The position numbers and the translations under genes were made by a program. 64,000 bases of DNA from positions 11,849,501 through 11,913,500 of the forward strand of contig NC_091970.1 of the NCBI RefSeq assembly GCF_036711975.1, given 5' to 3'. The stretch's first letter is position 1, and every line of letters starts with the position of its first letter. Below are positions 58,465-64,000 of the stretch, piece by piece. The notes below the pieces were generated by a model. It was given only the letters and a program-made list of their open reading frames with translations. It searched no databases and was not told the origin of the DNA. Source of the stretch: Onthophagus taurus. Lineage: Eukaryota; Arthropoda; Insecta; Coleoptera; Scarabaeidae.

Positions 58465-60034
58465 CCCTGCAGCTGTAGCATGGGAGGTTACTACGTAAAC
58501 TGTAATGTGGGTTGTTCTTGTACCCCCATTATAAAAACCGAATTTGTATTTGAAGGCAAAATAACTTAAAACATCTTTTTTGGGGTGGTGGCAGGTTAAC
58601 ACGATGCAAGCCAGGTGGACCTTCGATGTCTAGTTTTCCTTTTTTTTTTGCAGCTTTTTGACATATCTCCCCCTAATCCTTTTATTTTTGAATTCAGGCT
58701 TTGCTTGAGAATTTGCTTGCGTAAATTACTGTGCTGATAATATCGGCCAACCCTCTGTTTTTCTGGAAACTCTATAATTGCCGCATAACTCATGATCAAC
58801 ACCACTCTTAGTTAAGTTATAAAAGCCTATAATTTCTGGTTTCTTGTTGTCTGCTGCATCCGGGTCGATTGATCCATCTTCTTTGTACATGCTTGACAGT
58901 AAGAGGACTTAGTAAAAGACTTGACTTTAAAATTTTTCTTGTAGAGTTTATGAAGTTAGCAGGGATTTCTGGTTTATTTTTCTGACCGTATCGACAAACG
59001 TAATTCCTTTCTTCAAAAGATTAGCAGCAAGTGGATAACTGGTGAACCAGTTAGTTATCAACTGTTAGCTTTCTTCCGGATCCATAAATGCTTTCAGCCA
59101 ACCCATTACCACGTCAGATGGTTTATTTGAGATGTTGTATAGACCGTTTGGTCGAGTGCCGACATAGATCTCCAAGGAAGGACTGGTACACTCCTTGATA
59201 CACATTGCTTAAAGAACAATACAACTTAAACATCTTCCCCAACAGGACTCTAATTGTACGTCAATTATGCAGTATTGAGATAGAGAGTAGTTGCAGTTAG
59301 AAGTAAAGATTTCAAAAATCTCCTTTATAGGAGAGTTTTATCGGAACAAGTTTATCCAGAGCTCTGCGTTTACGTCTTGTAATGTTATCAAACCTCACGT
59401 ACTCTAACAATAAATTGTAGTTTGAAATACCTCAATCCCCATCTTTTTTACGTTCCACAAATCCTTCAGGCTCCTATGGCCGAAATTTACAGTCCCTTCG
59501 TTGAATATCTTATAGGCTGATTTATTGTTTTTATGTTTCTCTATGTCCAAATCAAGTCTTTGTTTGTATGTTTAGTACAAAAAATTAATAATTTGATCAT
59601 CGATGAAAAGTGAAAAACATTTGACAGAAGACTTACAATTTTTTGCTGGTCCTCTGGATACAGGCAGGTCATCTTGCCCTACACAACGTTTGGATTTTTT
59701 CGCCATTGAGTTTTTTAGTCCTACCAATGAAGCCTGTAATGGTAGGTTCTTCGATGACCTATTCCCATCAAGTTCTTGCAACATTGTATGAATTTTGTTA
59801 TCTAACAAAGAACTTATTTTTTAAATTGTACCTATCCACAAAATTGAAACTGCGTTACAAACAGGTAAATAGTCCACTGAAGGAAAACAACCAACATGAG
59901 ACTTTACGTACTGGTTGGAAAAGGTACAGATAAGAGGATTGATATACATGTCAATATCGCCAACCTATATAAAAAAACTACCAACATATTACTGCGCCTG
60001 GGGTTATTTCTACCCCCATGTTACAGCTACAGGG
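58465..60034 (-). mobile_element. piggyBac element with both termini, decayed
   Basis: Both ends are visible. CCCTGCAGCTGTAGCATGGG starts at 58465 and its imperfect inverse ends at 60034 (CATGTTACAGCTACAGGG). TTAA duplications lie at 58461-58464 and 60035-60038, the exact piggyBac target. The element is about 1.57 kb, shorter than intact autonomous copies, so it has internal losses. The transposase remnant is on the minus strand. Confidence 0.88.
58600..59808 (-). pseudogene. piggyBac transposase remnant
   Basis: Minus-strand frames from 59808 give the domain start RGPAKNCKSSVKCFSLFIDD (about 59590-59650). Then come FNEGTVNFGHRSLKDLWNVK-like text, LYNISNKPSDVV (about 59120), NWFTSYPLAANLLKKG (about 59030), KKPEIIGFYNLTKSGVD (about 58830) and SRKTEGWP. 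A C-terminal basic, Cys-containing tail ends near 58600 (SKSCKKKRKTRHR), which matches the start of the piggyBac zinc-binding domain but has lost later cysteines. Numerous stops and frameshifts make it inactive. The sequence is distinct from the piggyBac at 337-2697, so two families are present. Confidence 0.8.
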
Positions 60035-60144
60035 TTAATTTATCTAGCTACAGATTCCACCAGTCTTCAGGCTGGAAACGACGCCTGAAATAGTAGAAAG
60101 ATGGCATGTAAAATTCCTATCTAAAGTATCTAACTTCTTATCTT

Positions 60145-60925
60145 TCCGAGAGATGTCAAGCTGTAAAAATAAACAATTATACTTGTGTCTGGTTTTGTTC
60201 ATAATATACATTAACGATATTCACGACCTTAATCGTTTGCAAAATTACTGCGAAAACAATTTTCTTAACATAAATTGTGACTAATACATTACGTTCAGCA
60301 CAAAAGATACATGCTACAGTATGTCTACAGCCTTGCATCGGAGTCATTGAGAGTTACTTCTAGTGTGAAGAATGTAAGCATCGTTTTCGATAATCTCTAA
60401 ATTACTTTTCAATAATCATTCAGAAGAATTATTTTCTAAGGCTAATAGGTTTCATCTTCAGAATTTTACTAACCTACAATGTATAAGGTCCTTATTATAC
60501 ATGGCTTATATCAATAGTGTACTAAATTATGTTTTGGTTGTCTGCAATCCTGTGTATATTGACCGCTTTGACGTGTTGCAGAGAAGGTTTGCTCACAAAT
60601 TAAACTTACCATACTGTTGTACGAGCAGAGGTGCATTGTTTTTGGTTTACAAACGCTTCGCGGGTATAGAACTTCCGCTATGTTCTTACATAAATTGATC
60701 AACTCATCTGATTTTATAAATCATATTTCATTTGCTATGCCTAACTATTCTATTCGAAATCAGTATTTATTTAGATTACCCGCTTCTAGCACTAATGCAC
60801 ATTTTAATTCGCTGTTACTTCATATAATGAATACGTGTAATCGTTATTGTTCTGACATAGACATTTTTGTTTTATCGTTTATTAGTTTTCGTAAAGTTAT
60901 TTGTAAATTGAACGTATGTCAATAA
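60145..60925 (+). pseudogene. CR1/Jockey-like LINE RT C-terminal remnant
   Basis: The text FINDIHDLNRLQNYCENNFLNIN (about 60195-60275) is an RT motif region of CR1/Jockey LINEs lacking its YADD box. LLYMAYINSVLNYVLVVCNPVY and RFDVLQRRFAHKLNL (60490-60610) follow as the thumb region. The C-terminus in another frame includes MFLHKLINSSDF and ends at 60923-60925. Frames shift at least twice. The start is lost, as is usual for 5'-truncated LINE copies. Confidence 0.7.
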
Positions 60926-61277
60926 TACTTCGAAATTTTGTAATATATTTTGAATTGTAAAAGAGTTCTTATGTATTGTTATTCTTTGTTTTTGTCTTAT
61001 TAGTGGACACTTTTGTGGAAATTACAAAGTCTCAAGAGCTCGCAAAGGACCTTGGCGGTTTAAGGGTATTATAAGAGACTTTGTATCTTTACCAACATAC
61101 ACAGGTGTTTGAGCAGCAGCTTTTGGGTCAGATGTCTTGTTCAATTTCTCTGCAAGATGTTGATGGATTTATCGCAAATGAAGTCAACACATTAACTTCA
61201 TTCACCTGAAGGTCATTTTGGTATGTTTTTCCACGTGGTTTTGTGAAGGACCAAAATTTGATGATGTTTACCATTTC
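60926..61277. other. LINE 3' flank and unassigned remnant
   Basis: No gene is supported. Minus-strand text around 61180-61230 (VLTSFAINPSTSCREI) vaguely resembles a transposase helix-turn-helix, but it is too short and broken to assign. Confidence 0.3.
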
Positions 61278-61640
61278 TTATTGCATTAAGTATTTCAACC
61301 TTAGCAAATAGTTTTTGGTCGTTTCTGTTTCGTACGTTGTCGTGGTAGTCTTCGGTGTGCTTTTTTGCTTTGGACGACGTATAGGAGTTGTGTTTGTATT
61401 TTCCTGATTTACAGAATTCTGCGACGGACCACCGTCTGGTTCATCTGCGTTTACCGTAGTATCCAACAGCGCAATGTTTCCAGATATAACAACGAATCAA
61501 AATACACGCACTTTCTTCGTTTCTTTGCAGCTTGTCCAGACTGCGATTGACGTTGTGCATTAAGTTCTCTGTTGAAGCAGTCCTTCAGATTTTTCCACTT
61601 CTTCCGGATTTCATTTGCTACAATCTAATTAGTATTTTGT
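61278..61640 (-). pseudogene. MADF/Myb-like DNA-binding protein of a Harbinger element
   Basis: Minus-strand text NEIRKKWKNLKDCFNRELN and AAKKRRKCVYFDSLLYLETL (about 61620-61470) matches the second half of a MADF domain. After a frameshift near 61465 a Thr/Pro-rich linker follows (DGGPSQNSVNQENTNTTPI). PIF/Harbinger elements commonly carry such a Myb/MADF partner gene beside the transposase. Here the transposase fragment lies 190 bp away on the opposite strand. The N-terminal half is missing and one frameshift is visible. Confidence 0.6.
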
Positions 61641-61832
61641 TATTGTTTAGTTATTTAATAAAATTTCTTTTATTTAAAGAACTGACAACCAGACAACAGT
61701 TTTTGTTTAAAATATCATGAAAGCTTTTTCAATTTTTTTTCACAACGCTAGCTATCACTCATATTTTTCAATAATAGCCTTTTCTTATTTTGCTTGGCTT
61801 AATATAATCATAATCGTGGCATATTGTTTTCA

Positions 61833-62099
61833 GATAAAGGCGAAAGTTTCTATTGTCTGCATTATCAATATGTACTCAGAGCAACAACAATCAGGGAAAT
61901 AGTAAAAGATACCTCTGAGCAACTTTGGAAATGTTTACAACCACCGTATATGAATGAAAAGGATGAAGAAGAATGGAGAAATATTGCCAAACAGTTTCAT
62001 GCCCGAACCGATTTCCCAACCTTTATCGGTGCTGTGGATGGAAAGCACATACGATCGAAGCAATCTGCTACTACTGTAGCAAACTACTTGTACATGTAA
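61833..62099 (+). pseudogene. PIF/Harbinger transposase fragment
   Basis: After a good acceptor (TTGTTTTCAG ending at 61832) the frame reads SFYCLHYQYVLRATTIREIV and LWKCLQPPYM, then EEEWRNIAKQFHARTDFPTF and IGAVDGKHIRSKQ. The last contains the first catalytic Asp of the DDE_Tnp_4 domain. The text ends at 62099, about 40 bp before a mariner begins at 62140; the second half of the DDE domain is absent. With the MADF remnant on the minus strand, this is the relic of one Harbinger element. Confidence 0.8.
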
Positions 62100-62613
62100 T
62101 ACATACTTGCATTACTACTTGTAATAGTAATATTGACTGTACAGGGTGTCCAAATTTCGATGGGTTTGCAGGATATCTCAGTTATTATGAAAGATAGAAA
62201 GTTGCGGTTTTCGCGAACCTGAGCTACTTTTTTGTGAAACTTATAATGCCGCAAACCAAATTTTCATAGACCTCTTCGTTTTTGATATACAGGGAGTATT
62301 TCAAAATTTACGATTTTCAGACACCCCCGTATCTCGGCTATCCGGAAACTTAATAAAAAAGTAAAAACGGGTTCTAATAGATTTTTTCACGGAGAATCCA
62401 ATGGTGCACGTAGAATTTTTCTAGTCATCACGGTTTTTGAGTTATAAACACAACTTAGGTTTTTTTAAATGGAACCACCTATATTTTATTTTTTTATTGA
62501 ACTGGATTTTTTTCAAGCTTTTCAATGATATATAATACTCTATACTTACCTTTATAATTTATTAACCTCGAAATTGAATAAAATACATTATTTTATAAGT
62601 AGGCAATGATAAA

Positions 62614-62853
62614 CAGACTGCCTAACCTGACGTCACAGAGATGGGCGGAGCTTATATCGACTCCAAACAATTTCGTTGCTAACCACAGTTGCTAATGATA
62701 AACCGTAATAAAAATGTCATTTGAAATGTCATAAAAATAAATGTCATAAAATTGCATATGGTGATTTACCGTTAGCAACACACTTAGCTATGAAAATGTT
62801 TGGAGTCGATATAAGCTCCGCCCATCTCTGTTACGTCAAAGCTTAGGTTGTCT
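62614..62853. mobile_element. Palindromic MITE nested in the left mariner arm
   Basis: About 240 bp bounded by inverted repeats of about 55 bp. The best part is GACGTCACAGAGATGGGCGG...ATCGACTCCAAAC at 62630-62668, matched by GTTTGGAGTCGAT...CCCATCTCTGTTACGTC at 62798-62837. The corresponding part of the right arm (near 63815) reads straight through GATAAATTAAGTGATCGC, so the segment is an insertion. No coding capacity. The target duplication is not clear, at most one or two bases, so the superfamily is undetermined. Confidence 0.8.
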
Positions 62854-63002
62854 ATTAAGTGATCGCGTTGCTAGGATACCGGAATAAACAAAGTAAATAT
62901 AGTTAATTACTGTCAAACTTAATTTTGAATTTTGTGCTAACAATAAGTCGTGTGTTACTTAATTACCTTTAATTAAGTTAACTTAATTATCTTTTTCTTG
63001 AA

Positions 63003-63657
63003 ATGAGGCGCTATGAAAATTATGAAAAATATGACATGCTAGCATGTTACATTCATGCAAATGAAAATATAAATCAAGCTCCTGAATTATACATAAATAG
63101 GTAGAATGCAACATTTATCAGCAATAACATTTTATTAGCAGATTGTTTCACTTCAGATATCCAGAAAGAGCGCAACCAAATTCAAAATTATTGGGCCACG
63201 AATTGTTTACAAAATGTTTGAAGGAAACCTTTGCGCTAATCGCTATTTGGCCATCTTGCAAGAGGCTTTGCCAGAGATTTTGGATGATATTCCTCTTATT
63301 CGGCTAAATAATATTTATTTTCAGCAGGACGGAGCTCCCGCTCATAATGCGCAGTTAGTGAGTCGCTACCTAACTGCAGAATTTCCTGGTAGGTGGATAG
63401 GCACACATGGTCCAACGCGATGGCCAGCAAGATCACCTGATTTATCTATTTTGGACTTCTTTTTATGGGGATATATCAAGAATCGGGTATATGGTACCCA
63501 GAATCGAACAAAATTGGAATTGAAAATTGCTGTAACTGATGCTTTTTCACATTTACAGCAACATCCCATAACTATTCTAAATGCAATTAAACGCATTACT
63601 AAACTTTGTGAACAATGTGTGCATCAAAATGGTAACAACTTTGAACAATTCTTGTAA
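63003..63657 (+). pseudogene. DD41D mariner transposase, central deletion
   Basis: An N-terminal piece from ATG 63003 (YENYEKYDMLACYIHANENI) is followed by a stop and by FRYPERAQPNSKL-like text (about 63150). The C-terminal part is open from about 63190: MFEGNLCANRYLAILQEALP, then FQQDGAPAHNAQLV (second Asp) and RSPDLSILDFFLWGYIKN (third Asp), ending at 63657. There are 41 residues between these two Asp residues, as in the transposase at 35237. The region with most of the DNA-binding domain and the first catalytic Asp has been lost, so it cannot act. Confidence 0.88.
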
Positions 63658-64000
63658 CTTGAAGCCATATTTGCATAATGTTTAGTTTTTAATAATTTTT
63701 CGTTTTTAGCAAACAAAATTTAATAGATACATTTTTTTAAGAAGTCAATAATTAATATTATAGTATTTTCAAAATTCTTTGTTTATCCTGGTATCCTAGC
63801 AACGCGATCACTTAATTTATCATAGCCTACTTATAAAATAATGTGGTTTTTTTAATTTCGAGGTTAATTATAAAGGTAAGTATAGAGTATTATATATCAT
63901 TGAAAAGCTTGAAAAAATTCTAGTTCAATAAAAAAATAAAATATAGGTGGTTCCATTTAAAAAAACCTAAGTTGTGTTTATAACTCAAAAACTGTAATGT
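63658..64000. other. 3' flank and right arm of the second mariner
   Basis: Non-coding. From about 63780 onward it is the inverted counterpart of the left arm, including TCCTAGCAACGCGATCACTT and the motif AATATAGGTGGTTCCATTT near the window end. Confidence 0.7.

Larger units (their letters stand above)
62140..64000 (+). mobile_element. DD41D mariner, internally deleted, runs off window
   Basis: Begins with TACAGGGTGTCC at 62140. The left arm from about 62420 to 62900 reappears inverted at 63780-64000, so the right terminus should lie several hundred bases beyond the window. The same family provides the terminus at 1-179. The transposase between the arms is deleted. The left arm also contains a separate palindromic insertion (62614-62853) absent from the right arm. 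Confidence 0.88.

Noticed and set aside
1..64000. A bacterial-type defence, toxin or biosynthetic system
   Set aside because: Splice sites, satellites, snRNA and transposon types show nuclear animal DNA; no operon-like gene runs exist on either strand.

Overview
This is AT-rich nuclear DNA from an animal, most likely an insect. The evidence is spliceosomal introns with consensus GT/AG ends, an insect-like U4 snRNA, and a repeat fauna typical of insects: Tc1, DD41D mariner, piggyBac, pogo, Harbinger, Penelope-like and non-LTR elements. A beetle is my best guess but is not proven. No bacterial or phage genes are present.

Layout. 1-179 is the right end of a mariner. 180-2700 is a dead piggyBac interrupted by a Tc1 fragment. 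3062-5179 is a Penelope-like retroelement on the minus strand, with a perfect 13-bp target-site duplication. 5193-6769 is mostly old non-coding remnants. 6770-34400 is a tandem satellite of about 182 monomers of about 152 bp, with tetramer (608 bp) and multi-kilobase higher-order structure. 34490-37062 is a complete mariner with 647-bp inverted repeats and an intact DD41D transposase. 37281-39270 holds Tc1 and pogo remnants and an unrecognised two-exon candidate. 40085-43220 and 46258-49200 are two blocks of a second satellite (about 171 bp).

The best cellular gene lies between these two blocks: a complete six-exon mitochondrial glycine carrier (SLC25A38/Hem25 family), reconstructed by hand from splice sites. 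It appears to have two alternative first exons, one behind a TATA box. Downstream are a degenerate LINE (49500-52190), a well-preserved U4 snRNA (52481-52626), and a second LINE split by an inverted pair of fragments of a third LINE (52865-57690). Next come an intact single-exon ATP synthase subunit g gene (58013-58285), a decayed piggyBac with both termini and TTAA duplications (58465-60034), LINE and Harbinger remnants, and a second mariner from 62140 that runs off the window. One arm of that mariner carries a palindromic MITE.

The host genes (glycine import for haem synthesis, ATP synthase, splicing) are unrelated housekeeping functions scattered in repeat-dense DNA and do not form a cluster. 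The most unusual features are the satellite architecture, the gene embedded between satellite blocks, the young long-TIR mariner, and the hammerhead-like fold in the Penelope element.
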